Position numbers and translations under genes: made by a program
Part shown: positions 36,229-44,270 of the stretch, piece by piece
Layout: each line of letters starts with the position of its first letter
Numbering within the stretch: the stretch's first letter is position 1
Notes under the pieces: generated by a model
The model's input: the letters and a program-made list of their open reading frames with translations, nothing else
What the model was told of the DNA's origin: nothing
The model's database searches: none
Source: Parabacteroides timonensis
Lineage (GTDB): Bacteria; Bacteroidota; Bacteroidia; Bacteroidales; Tannerellaceae
Direction: 5' to 3'
Length of the DNA stretch: 64,000 nt
NCBI RefSeq assembly: GCF_900128505.1
Contig: NZ_LT669941.1
Coordinates: 1,359,727-1,423,726, forward strand

Positions 36229-37359
36229 TCAATCATATATAAATTCAGGTTTATCAGCTTGCCCGGCAACCCAGGTATACAGCCGTTTCATCTGTCGGGA
36301 TACGACATCCACCGAATATTTATCCAAGACCAACTGGCGTCCCCGTTTTCCCATTGCTTGTAACTCTTCTTCATCCAGAGATAAAACCTCCCGTACTGCT
36401 GTGGTCAAGGCATCAAGATCGTTTTTTACCCATCGGCCGCACTGGTGTGTTTCCAGGTCCTGCCAGGGAGAACCAGTCGACGCTATGACAGGTATTTCCT
36501 GAAGCAAAGCCTCAGGTGTTATAATTCCAAAATTTTCAAAATCACTGGGAACAACCAAGCAAGTGAGAGAAGCCAGCAAACGATTCTTTTTTTCTCCTGT
36601 AACAAATCCTTCAAAACGTACTTTTTTTAAATGTAACCGTTCCACTTCTTTCCTGAGGAACTTCATATAGAAAGGATCTCCATCACCCATTATCAGGAGT
36701 TCACCTGGTTCATTCAAACGAGACCAGATATCGATTAATTTTTCTATCCTTTTACGGGGATGTACACGGCCCAGATAACCGATACGTTTCACATCTTTCA
36801 GAGAAACAGACTCAACCTTATCGTCACATTCCATCGGACAAGGGACAACTGCCACCGGATTGGTAAATCCCAATCTCCGGTAATGTTCCATCTCCTCCAT
36901 GCAAGTTGCATGAATACAAGCAGCTTGCTGCAATTGACGACGTTGATATAAGAATAAAGAAGTCTTCTTTATAAAAAAGGATTGTTTCAATGCTTCCGGA
37001 TACAGGGTTCCATGCAAAGTAATCACATAAGGAACTCCCTGCTTTCGGGCATATCTGGCAGTTATATAGCTCGAATACAACCATATTCCCTGAATATGAT
37101 AAACATCTGCTCTTCCCATTTTAGCCAATTCATAGGGAATTACCTTAGCATATCCCCTACATTTATCCTGTAAACAAGGACGAGGGAGGTAACAGATGGA
37201 AGGATCCTCCGACACGGCCTCATCATCCGGCCCCAGTGAATTTGTCAAAACCCTCACATCCATTCCAAGTGCTTTTGTACCCTGCAACGTCAATAGAGTT
37301 GTACGTGAAGGCCCTCCACTGGCATTGCTCATAGAGTTTATTACATGAATAATTTTCAT
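36229..37359 (-). CDS. Family 4 glycosyltransferase
   Basis: A 376-residue GT-B retaining glycosyltransferase. It begins MKIIHVINSMSNASGGPSRT, with the glycine-rich acceptor loop, then GYLGRVHPRKRIEKLIDIW (about 193-211) and FGIITPEALLQEIPVIAS (about 272-289, EX7E-like). It lies between the sulfotransferase and HU genes on the operon strand. It is less AT-rich than the sulfotransferase and FkbM genes. Donor sugar is unknown. Confidence 0.92.
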   Translation of the reverse strand: MKIIHVINSMSNASGGPSRTTLLTLQGTKALGMDVRVLTNSLGPDDEAVSEDPSICYLPRPCLQDKCRGYAKVIPYELAKMGRADVYHIQGIWLYSSYITARYARKQGVPYVITLHGTLYPEALKQSFFIKKTSLFLYQRRQLQQAACIHATCMEEMEHYRRLGFTNPVAVVPCPMECDDKVESVSLKDVKRIGYLGRVHPRKRIEKLIDIWSRLNEPGELLIMGDGDPFYMKFLRKEVERLHLKKVRFEGFVTGEKKNRLLASLTCLVVPSDFENFGIITPEALLQEIPVIASTGSPWQDLETHQCGRWVKNDLDALTTAVREVLSLDEEELQAMGKRGRQLVLDKYSVDVVSRQMKRLYTWVAGQADKPEFIYD

Positions 37360-37384
37360 TTATATATATTTATCAATTTGGAAT

Positions 37385-38110
37385 TCAATACATCAGAAAT
37401 AATTCCCGATCTTCCGGATATACTTTCTTAATCATCTCACGGAAGTCTTCCGGTATCACATAATCTTTTGCAATCAATAATCGATTTCGGTATTCGGACA
37501 ATTCAAAAATTTCCAGTAACTTTATCCAATCGCTTTCAGATTCATATCGGAAAATTTCAACATTTTTTCCTAAAAAATAACTTTGAGGATTTAACCAGGG
37601 AATTCTCTTATTATGTATAAAATAATCTTGTTCGGAACGTTCATAAAATATTTTATTACAAATATCGTTTACGGAAGCCATACTAAGCTTCCGTAAACGA
37701 TATGTCTCGGGACATATCGTGAGTAGATATATTTTTCTTAGCCAGTTTGATTCTATAAATTCATACTTAATAAGTTTTGGACATTTTATAATCTTTGGGT
37801 ACTTTTTATACCATCTCCCCCCAATACAACTTTTTAATTTCTGTGTTAATTCTTTTACTGCAGAATAAAAGCGATTATAAGGATTACGTATCATTACAAC
37901 AATCCGATACTCTTCCCATTCTGGAACAAAACTCGGTAAATCATCATAAGTGATATGCCCCAGATCCGTTCCATATTTGCAGGTATATAACTTCCACCAT
38001 TTTGTCGCTTCGGTGTTTCCATATTTTTCAATATAAAGATCTCTCAGAAATGTTCCACCGCATTTTGGGTTATGCAGGTAGATTACTTTACGTTTTTTAT
38101 CGACAATCAT
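37385..38110 (-). CDS. PAPS-dependent sulfotransferase
   Basis: A 241-residue sulfotransferase of the family 2 (carbohydrate) type. The 5'-phosphosulfate loop VIYLHNPKCGGTFLRDLYI (about 9-27) and the 3'-phosphate site VVMIRNPYNRFYSAVKEL (about 70-87) are both intact. It would transfer sulfate from PAPS to a capsule sugar. The gene is AT-rich and lies between the primase and GT4 genes. A sulfated capsule is implied, which would be uncommon for this group. Lipid or secondary metabolite targets cannot be excluded. Confidence 0.85.
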   Translation of the reverse strand: MIVDKKRKVIYLHNPKCGGTFLRDLYIEKYGNTEATKWWKLYTCKYGTDLGHITYDDLPSFVPEWEEYRIVVMIRNPYNRFYSAVKELTQKLKSCIGGRWYKKYPKIIKCPKLIKYEFIESNWLRKIYLLTICPETYRLRKLSMASVNDICNKIFYERSEQDYFIHNKRIPWLNPQSYFLGKNVEIFRYESESDWIKLLEIFELSEYRNRLLIAKDYVIPEDFREMIKKVYPEDRELFLMY

Positions 38111-38128
38111 AATTTTATAGTATTTAAT

Positions 38129-39337
38129 TTAATCCAGTAGCCAATCGGCCCTCAATACCGGCGAATGCGCCAGTAAAAGCGTTACTTTCGCCAGACGTTT
38201 GTGAAGAGGTAACATACGCGCCAGTAACTCTGTACGTTCCGTTACTGTTAGAGCCAGGCGCAATTCTGCCAACAGTTGCCTGAGCTGCCTCAATAAATTA
38301 GCTTCGTAAATTTCCAAACGGCTGAAGCGGGTCGCTTTCTTTATATAACCAACATACTCTATCGCGCCTAGCATTGCCAACAGGGAATCCGGATCGTGCC
38401 CCGGTTCCAGAAGGATCTGTCCCACTGAAAAACCTTTTCCCGATAAAAAGCAAGCCGCTTTGAATCCGTTCACCTGTCCGGCGCGATCGCCGTCGAGCAT
38501 CATCAGAACACAATGGGTGTACCGCCAGAGCAAAGAAGCATGCTGTTCGGTCAATGCAGTTCCGCATAATGCCACCGTATTCCGGAAACCGGTCGCATGC
38601 ATGGCCAGTACATCTTTATAGCCTTCAGTGACATAAACAAAACCATGTTGGCGGATCGCTTCACCGGCCTGATACAAACCATATAATATCTCACTTTTAT
38701 GATACACCGGACTATCGGAAGAATTAACATACTTATGGATATCCGCACCTTTTGTCTCTCCCCGGTAACGACCGGCAAAAGCTACCGGATCACCCCGTTC
38801 GTTGCGTATAGGAAAGATTAGGCGGTTGCAAAAATTACTGTAATCGCGAGGCAAGGAAGAAGGGCCGATTCCTACTTCAAAGCCCTTATATGTTTCACGC
38901 AACAGCTCCTCTTCCGGAATATATTCTTCCAGCCAATCGAGCATCATCCGGTGGTTGCGAAGCAGATTTTTTATATGAAACGGACTTACTAACTCACCCG
39001 GTACCGATTGTTTCTTTTTCGCTACCGGAGGATATTTTACCGGCCGGTAGTCACCCTCATCCGACAATCCGTACCAATCGGCCAGCTTCTTCAACGCTTC
39101 CTGAAAGCTGCATCCCTCCATTTTTTCAACGAATTTGAACAGATCGCCCCCTTCGCCACAGGCAAAGCATTTATAGTACTGTTCTTTCACATTCACATGC
39201 AGCGAAGGATGACGGTCGTCGTGAAAAGGACAAAGCCCCAATATTATTTTTGCAAAACCACCTCTTTGTAATGGCAGATAACGCCCTACCACCTCTTCCA
39301 GTCTTGCAATTGATAGTATTTTATCTTTAAGGTTCAT
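38129..39337 (-). CDS. DnaG-like primase inside the capsule operon
   Basis: A DnaG-type primase of about 402 residues. The CHC2 zinc finger is complete (CPFHDDRHPSLHV...YKCFACGEGGDLFKF, about 36-71). The TOPRIM domain has VTEGYKDVLAMHATG (about 228-242) and MLDGDRAG (about 278-285). At about 400 residues it lacks the C-terminal helicase-binding domain of chromosomal DnaG (around 600). The ATG at 39337 follows the FkbM stop by 1 base; an upstream ATG at 39361 is possible. Composition is GC-richer than the FkbM and sulfotransferase genes around it. With DnaB, a winged-helix protein and HU it forms a replication-like set. Confidence 0.88.
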   Translation of the reverse strand: MNLKDKILSIARLEEVVGRYLPLQRGGFAKIILGLCPFHDDRHPSLHVNVKEQYYKCFACGEGGDLFKFVEKMEGCSFQEALKKLADWYGLSDEGDYRPVKYPPVAKKKQSVPGELVSPFHIKNLLRNHRMMLDWLEEYIPEEELLRETYKGFEVGIGPSSLPRDYSNFCNRLIFPIRNERGDPVAFAGRYRGETKGADIHKYVNSSDSPVYHKSEILYGLYQAGEAIRQHGFVYVTEGYKDVLAMHATGFRNTVALCGTALTEQHASLLWRYTHCVLMMLDGDRAGQVNGFKAACFLSGKGFSVGQILLEPGHDPDSLLAMLGAIEYVGYIKKATRFSRLEIYEANLLRQLRQLLAELRLALTVTERTELLARMLPLHKRLAKVTLLLAHSPVLRADWLLD

Positions 39338-39338
39338 A

Positions 39339-40178
39339 TCATCTTCGGGCATGCGTATCATACCATCCCGGTGAAGAAATTAAAATTCCTAGTATACGAT
39401 AATAAATTTTACCAAGCAGATATTTGCGCCATCTATAAAATCTGTCATCTTTATATAAGAGATATTTCAAAAAAATCCAACGATATTTTTGTATAGCTTT
39501 CTTTCTGTCTATCCAGCCATATTCTGGTAAATCATTTCCAAAAAGTCCGGATGAAGCATTTGTGAATACATGTTCTACATGTATTCCTTCTTTTGTAATA
39601 AAAGAAGTTTTTGAATAAGGAATTTCCGCTTGATTTATTACTTGAAATGAATTATAACCCAATTTACACAACAGATCAAATTCTCTTTTTAAAGCCTCAA
39701 AGTCGACTTTATTCGATTCCAACGAAATATAATTTGGTTTTTCTGAAAAAGAAAGTAGTGCTTTCAGACAAAGAACATCCATGCCCTCAATATCTATTTT
39801 CAAATAATGAGGAATTCCATATCTATTTAAGCATGCTGCAAAATCGATAACAGAAGCTTCTATAATAGAACTCGGTTTATCACATCGTTCATTTCTGTCT
39901 ACCCAATTCTGGCAAACAGTTCCCCATTGATTGTTCCCTTTATTTTTAAAAAAGGTCACTTTATCAGTACTCTCTGTCATTACCTCCGTATCAACTATAG
40001 CACCTTCAACTATAATCAACTGCCCCGTTTTTATAGCATCACTAAATCTATCCCGGCAGAATGCGACCAATTCAGGATCAGCTTCAAAAGCAATGACATT
40101 AAACCCTTTTTTGAGATAGAAATTAGTATCATCACCATTGCACATCCCAACATCATAAATCAAATTTTTTTGTATCAT
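39339..40178 (-). CDS. FkbM-family methyltransferase
   Basis: A 279-residue SAM-dependent O-methyltransferase of the FkbM family. The SAM-binding start IYDVGMCNGDDTNFYLKKGF (about 8-27), IAFEADPELVAFC (about 30-42) and LKIDIEGMDVLCLKALLSF (about 125-143) are characteristic. It probably methylates a capsule sugar or its acceptor. It is markedly AT-rich and lies between dnaB-like and primase genes, as if inserted into the replication-like set. It ends 1 base before the preferred primase start. Confidence 0.88.
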   Translation of the reverse strand: MIQKNLIYDVGMCNGDDTNFYLKKGFNVIAFEADPELVAFCRDRFSDAIKTGQLIIVEGAIVDTEVMTESTDKVTFFKNKGNNQWGTVCQNWVDRNERCDKPSSIIEASVIDFAACLNRYGIPHYLKIDIEGMDVLCLKALLSFSEKPNYISLESNKVDFEALKREFDLLCKLGYNSFQVINQAEIPYSKTSFITKEGIHVEHVFTNASSGLFGNDLPEYGWIDRKKAIQKYRWIFLKYLLYKDDRFYRWRKYLLGKIYYRILGILISSPGWYDTHARR

Positions 40179-40286
40179 TTCATTTAATTTAATTATTTAT
40201 AAAATCATATTCTTTCCATTCACTAACCTATGTATTACGGAGTTTAGATATAAGTTTGCTTAAACTACAATTACATTCTTTCTAAT

Positions 40287-41678
40287 TCATATCACCCTCG
40301 GATCATAATCCGTCAGACAAGTCATTGCCGGATTATACCGGAATTTTGCTACTCCGGTCGCCCCGTTACGATTCTTAGCCACTAATAGGAGACCGATGCC
40401 GTGCAAGTCTTCCTTTGTCTTCGGATCATAAAAAATATTGTATTTCTCGGCACGGTAAACGAATATCACGACATCTGCCACCTGTTCGATCGCACCCGAA
40501 TTGCGTAAATCACTCAGAACTGGAAGATGAAGTCCCTGCCGACGGTCGACCTCACGGTTTAACTGGGCCAATAGGATGACCGGGATCTCCATTTCTTCGG
40601 CCATCAGTTTCGCCTTACGGGCGATATTACCCAGCGCCAGATCGGTTGTTTCCTGCAATAGGTTCTTCGAGACCACGATATTGATCAGGTTCAGGTAATC
40701 GATAAACATGGCATCCAGTTTGCCATGTTTGTTTAGCGACTGTGCCTTGGCACGTATATCTTCGATCGTATCTGAACCACAATACTCCAACGTAATCGGC
40801 AAACGTTCCAACTCTTTACGGGCTGCCTCCAATCGTACACGGTCGGAGGCCGATGTTCCTTTAAAGCGCAAATGGTCGGCATCGATACCGCTCACCATCG
40901 ACAGTAAACGGGTGGCATTGTCCTCCTTCCCCATCTCCACACTGAAGAAAGCTACCGCTTTTCCCTGACGTGCCATACAAAGCGCCATCCACAGAGCAAC
41001 CGCCGATTTCCCCATCGAAGGACGTCCGGCGATCACCGTCAGTTCGCCCTCATAAAGTCCGCCAGTCAGCTTATCCAAATCATACAATCCCGAACGGATG
41101 CGGGTAATCATTCCCGATTCGCGTTCCGTTTGTTCGCGGTACGACTGTTCCAATACACGTGCCGCCACCCCTCCGGCCTCTTCCATCGAAGAGACATGTG
41201 CCATCCCGTTGCGCAGCGAACCGGCCAACTCCTCCACTCCCGTCAACAACTCCGCCACATCGGCCGAAGGCAACTGGGCCTCCGTCTCTTTCTTTTTCAG
41301 TCCGTTAACCAGTTGGCGCAACGTATAACAGCGAACCAGTTCGTCGGCATGAATGCGGATATGGGCATCGCTGCGGACATCCAACAGCATTTCTGAAAGG
41401 AACGACAAGCCATTCAGCTGCTGGTACAAACCGTTATCCAACCGCGACATTTCATTCTCCACCGTCAGCATATCGACTCCTATTCCCTTTTCGACCAACG
41501 ACAAGACGGCACGGTAAACAAATGCGTTTCGCGGATCGCTGAACATGTCCGCCTGCAGACGGTCAGCCACATCGAAGACGGCATCCGGCGCAGTCAATAG
41601 ACCGGCTATCACCGCCTGCTCCATCGGTAGATTTACGTTCGGAAGGATTTGCCGTTTAGTTTTTTGTGCTTCTCCCAT
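40287..41678 (-). CDS. DnaB-like replicative helicase inside the capsule operon
   Basis: A 463-residue DnaB homologue. The N-terminal collar domain (about 15-115) is followed by the RecA-like ATPase with Walker A GRPSMGKSAVALWMAL (about 207-222), Walker B MFIDYLNLI (about 316-324) and LLAQLNREVDRRQGLHLPVLSDLRNSGAIEQ (about 355-385, arginine-finger region). Length matches bacterial DnaB and phage DnaB. It starts 1 base within the stop of the winged-helix gene, indicating translational coupling. It is probably a second, element-type DnaB, not the chromosomal one. Composition is GC-rich compared with the cargo genes. Confidence 0.93.
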   Translation of the reverse strand: MGEAQKTKRQILPNVNLPMEQAVIAGLLTAPDAVFDVADRLQADMFSDPRNAFVYRAVLSLVEKGIGVDMLTVENEMSRLDNGLYQQLNGLSFLSEMLLDVRSDAHIRIHADELVRCYTLRQLVNGLKKKETEAQLPSADVAELLTGVEELAGSLRNGMAHVSSMEEAGGVAARVLEQSYREQTERESGMITRIRSGLYDLDKLTGGLYEGELTVIAGRPSMGKSAVALWMALCMARQGKAVAFFSVEMGKEDNATRLLSMVSGIDADHLRFKGTSASDRVRLEAARKELERLPITLEYCGSDTIEDIRAKAQSLNKHGKLDAMFIDYLNLINIVVSKNLLQETTDLALGNIARKAKLMAEEMEIPVILLAQLNREVDRRQGLHLPVLSDLRNSGAIEQVADVVIFVYRAEKYNIFYDPKTKEDLHGIGLLLVAKNRNGATGVAKFRYNPAMTCLTDYDPRVI

Positions 41679-42202
41679 CAGTTCACCACTCCTTTCTGAC
41701 CGTTGTAAGGGTTATAAAAATTATTCGCCATATCCCATATGCTACTGCCAGATTCAGTCGGGTCGGTAGGATTTCCGGCATCGACAGGGGAGACGGAATG
41801 TTGCACCTGTACCGATTGCTCGTAGTTCACCAGAGCGATCCGTTTGTAAAAACCGATATCCGACAGGATCAGGAAATGTTGTTGTTCCAATTTGACCAGA
41901 TGTTTTTTTACCACTCGCCGGTCAATCCCGGTCAGTTCCTCGATTTCGGTATAGGTGGTGATCCACTCACCCGGATGGCAAAAGAAAACCTGATCGTTCA
42001 GACAGATCTGTCCTTCGCTGAAATAAGCGAAGGTTTCCACGCAAAGCAATACCTTTGCCATCTCGCTCAACTCACGTCCTCCTGTAAAATAAGCCCGCAA
42101 CACGCTTCTACCCACTTTCAGGTAGCCCGACTTCCGGTAATCCGGCGTCATGTTTTCCTTACGTTTTTTCATTTTTTTCCGCTTTTTAGTTACTAATTTC
42201 AA
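41678..42202 (-). CDS. Winged-helix protein, putative replication initiator/regulator
   Basis: A 174-residue protein with a basic N-terminus (KKRKKMKKRKE) and a winged-helix-like core (EWITTYTEIEELTGIDRRVVKKHLVKLEQQHFLIL, about 84-118), typical of replication-initiator or regulator N-terminal domains. The C-terminal 45 residues are Ser/Pro/Asn-rich and probably disordered. It overlaps dnaB by 1 base. A palindrome flanked by GTGACAG repeats (42204-42233) lies directly at its start codon and may be its own operator or an iteron-like site. Function is inferred only from fold and neighbours. Confidence 0.6.
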   Translation of the reverse strand: MKLVTKKRKKMKKRKENMTPDYRKSGYLKVGRSVLRAYFTGGRELSEMAKVLLCVETFAYFSEGQICLNDQVFFCHPGEWITTYTEIEELTGIDRRVVKKHLVKLEQQHFLILSDIGFYKRIALVNYEQSVQVQHSVSPVDAGNPTDPTESGSSIWDMANNFYNPYNGQKGVVN

Positions 42203-42203
42203 C

Positions 42204-42233
42204 GTGACAGGTAAAAGCGCGCTTTTGTGACAG
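42204..42233. repeat. Palindrome flanked by direct repeats at the start of the winged-helix gene
   Basis: A perfect 14-bp palindrome AAAAGCGCGCTTTT (42213-42226) is flanked by identical GTGACAG copies at 42204-42210 and 42227-42233. It lies 1-31 bases upstream of the ATG at 42202. The rest of 42234-42489 holds AT-rich sequence and a GTAAATTTAC palindrome near 42400. Confidence 0.7.
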
Positions 42234-42489
42234 ATTTGAACTTCTGATTATCAAGTTTCAGATCAAGGTTACAAAACATTACTTCGACAGCGGTTTGTAC
42301 AGCCTCTTTAATATAGAATAAATATTATTTATAATTAATACAAAGGGGCCCGATCAAAAATTTAATTCCGAACTCTCACGTCCATTTACCCGACAGCAGT
42401 AAATTTACATACGCCAGGCCATTCGACGGAGTACACGAAAAAACAAGTAAAAAAGAGTAAAGCACACTCATTCCCAGCGGATTATTTTT

Positions 42490-42894
42490 TTATTTCTTGA
42501 ATTTTAGTGTACTAAACAAGCACTTAAACTTTGTTAAGACGTCCTCATATTCAGGAGGGATCTCATAAAACCATTTACGAACCGTCGAACGTTCCTGAGA
42601 AAAGCGGAATGCACCATACAAGGTATTTGTCAATTCGGTCGGGTTGCACCCGATAATTCCCAATTTCAACAATACCGACATTAGAGCGATAAAAAAACGC
42701 GGATAATGTACATCCCGGAGCGGCAGATTAAATATCTGACTTTCGTACCCGTAATATTGCATAATCGTATCACGATACTCGAGAAAAAAACGACCGGAGA
42801 ATTTACACCATTGTTTATTGTCGACCTCTTCCGACTCACGCAAAAAAGCGGCTGTCTCCAACACGGTTTTTACCGGATCGGATTGTTTTTGCAA
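42490..42894 (-). CDS. Unrecognised protein, 5' end probably frameshifted
   Basis: A 134-residue protein of no recognised family. The frame opens only at a TTG at 42894, yet coding-like sequence continues upstream in frame (SRLAGGDPLSFPTFKENLQ) with no start codon. An ATG at 42961, followed after one codon by a run of 7 A, would join this frame if the run had 8 A, giving about 157 residues. The C-terminal part (residues about 60-134) looks globular, with an ERSTVRKWFYEIPPEYEDVL segment. It precedes the winged-helix gene in the operon by about 290 bases. Function unknown. Confidence 0.55.
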   Translation of the reverse strand: MQKQSDPVKTVLETAAFLRESEEVDNKQWCKFSGRFFLEYRDTIMQYYGYESQIFNLPLRDVHYPRFFIALMSVLLKLGIIGCNPTELTNTLYGAFRFSQERSTVRKWFYEIPPEYEDVLTKFKCLFSTLKFKK

Positions 42895-43015
42895 ATTCTC
42901 TTTAAATGTCGGAAAAGATAACGGGTCTCCTCCCGCAAGCCTTGATAAATTTTTTTATTCATTTCAATTTAATTTAAGGCCGGGAATGAGTTGCTTATTT
43001 CCTAAAAAAAACACC

Positions 43016-43037
43016 TGACTTTTGATTTTAAAAGTCC
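43016..43037. repeat. Inverted repeat in the spacer before the unknown gene
   Basis: GACTTTT (43017-43023) and AAAAGTC (43029-43035) form a 7-bp stem; a further TTTAAAAGTC follows near 43050. It lies in a low-complexity spacer of 205 bases and could be a weak terminator or operator. Confidence 0.4.
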
Positions 43038-43099
43038 CTTATTTTGTATTTAAAAGTCTGGTCTTAACATTTCAAAACACCCTTATTTTATAGACCCTT

Positions 43100-44254
43100 T
43101 TATTCATTCAAAACACGCAAATTCTCGCGTGCTAAACGAGGATTTTGCGGCATATATTTTCGGAAATAAGCAGTAGCAGATTCCTTGTCGCCATCCATCA
43201 AAGCCAATACTCCGAGATTATTATAAGCACGTGGGTCGTTTTCCACCCGACTCAAAAAATAACGGGCCGACTCTTTATCGCCCAACGCCAGGGATGCGGC
43301 AGCGGCATTCAGCTGGGCGACAACAGATGAAGGATAAGTATAAGCGGCTATCTCGTACACTTCACGGTATTGTTCCGTACCTGGACGATAGAGAGAAGCA
43401 ACTCTGAGCAGTTCCGGCAACGACAACTTTTCAGGCTCAGTATATACCTGTTCAACCAAGCGGTGGTTATCCACAATAGCTTCCACAGCAATTTCCATTT
43501 CTACCATCAGCTCCATACGGCGCAAACGTGAGAAGAATGTTTTTTCGATATCTTTATACACCGTCCCCTTATCTATCGCTTTGAGCTGTTTGCGGCGGCT
43601 ATCCGGATCGTTAGTCAACTGAAGGATTGCCTGCACACGGCTACCGTATGGCTTGCCGGATTCAACGATCAACCGTTGCAAACCATCCCAGTCTTCGCCC
43701 ACCCAATCGATGGTAATCAGCGCCGGATCCGAGAATTTGAATTGCTTCTGCAGATAGTTTTTAAACTGGATAGCCCGGTTACCGGCCAGACGCTCGTTCT
43801 CTTTCGTACTGCCATCCGGCGAAGCATAACCGATCACACGGATTTTCTTTACATCCCCATTACCGGAACGAAGTAATGATTTTAATCGCTCTTCGAGCTT
43901 TGCCAACTCGGCACGGTTATTCCCGTATTTAGGGTTGACCTGAACGCTATTGGCCGGAAAATCGATATAGGCAGCCAGCTTCTCTTCCACGATTTTCAGA
44001 GCCAGTTCTTCTTCGGGAGTGATGTAGGTGAGCATCCGATTGTAGACCGACTGGGCATCTACCTGCCATTGTGGAATCAGAACGCTTCGGGCCGGCTGCT
44101 CCGAAGTTGGTACCACAACCGTTTCCACCTCTGTTTGTACTCTGTTTGCAGTTGCATAGACATCGCTGAATGTGGATTGTTTCCGGCTGCTACAAGCTGG
44201 TAGAACTGCCAATAAGCTGATGCCGGCTATTCCTTCTAAAATTCTTTTTCGCAT
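43100..44254 (-). CDS. OmpA-like lipoprotein with C-terminal TPR region
   Basis: A 384-residue lipoprotein (lipobox LAVLPACSS, Cys about residue 21). Residues about 100-240 resemble an OmpA/peptidoglycan-binding domain: IRVIGYASPDGSTKENERLAGNRAIQFKNYL contains the family's N-x2-L-x3-RA pattern. The C-terminal 90 residues (AAAASLALGDKESARYFLSRVE and NLGVLALMDGDKESATAYF) form TPR-like helices. Such OmpA/TPR lipoproteins occur beside fimbrial and surface loci in Bacteroidales. Placed between unknown and GT52 genes in the capsule locus, it may tether the capsule or envelope; that is inference. Confidence 0.75.
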   Translation of the reverse strand: MRKRILEGIAGISLLAVLPACSSRKQSTFSDVYATANRVQTEVETVVVPTSEQPARSVLIPQWQVDAQSVYNRMLTYITPEEELALKIVEEKLAAYIDFPANSVQVNPKYGNNRAELAKLEERLKSLLRSGNGDVKKIRVIGYASPDGSTKENERLAGNRAIQFKNYLQKQFKFSDPALITIDWVGEDWDGLQRLIVESGKPYGSRVQAILQLTNDPDSRRKQLKAIDKGTVYKDIEKTFFSRLRRMELMVEMEIAVEAIVDNHRLVEQVYTEPEKLSLPELLRVASLYRPGTEQYREVYEIAAYTYPSSVVAQLNAAAASLALGDKESARYFLSRVENDPRAYNNLGVLALMDGDKESATAYFRKYMPQNPRLARENLRVLNE

Positions 44255-44270
44255 GATTTAATTATCTATT

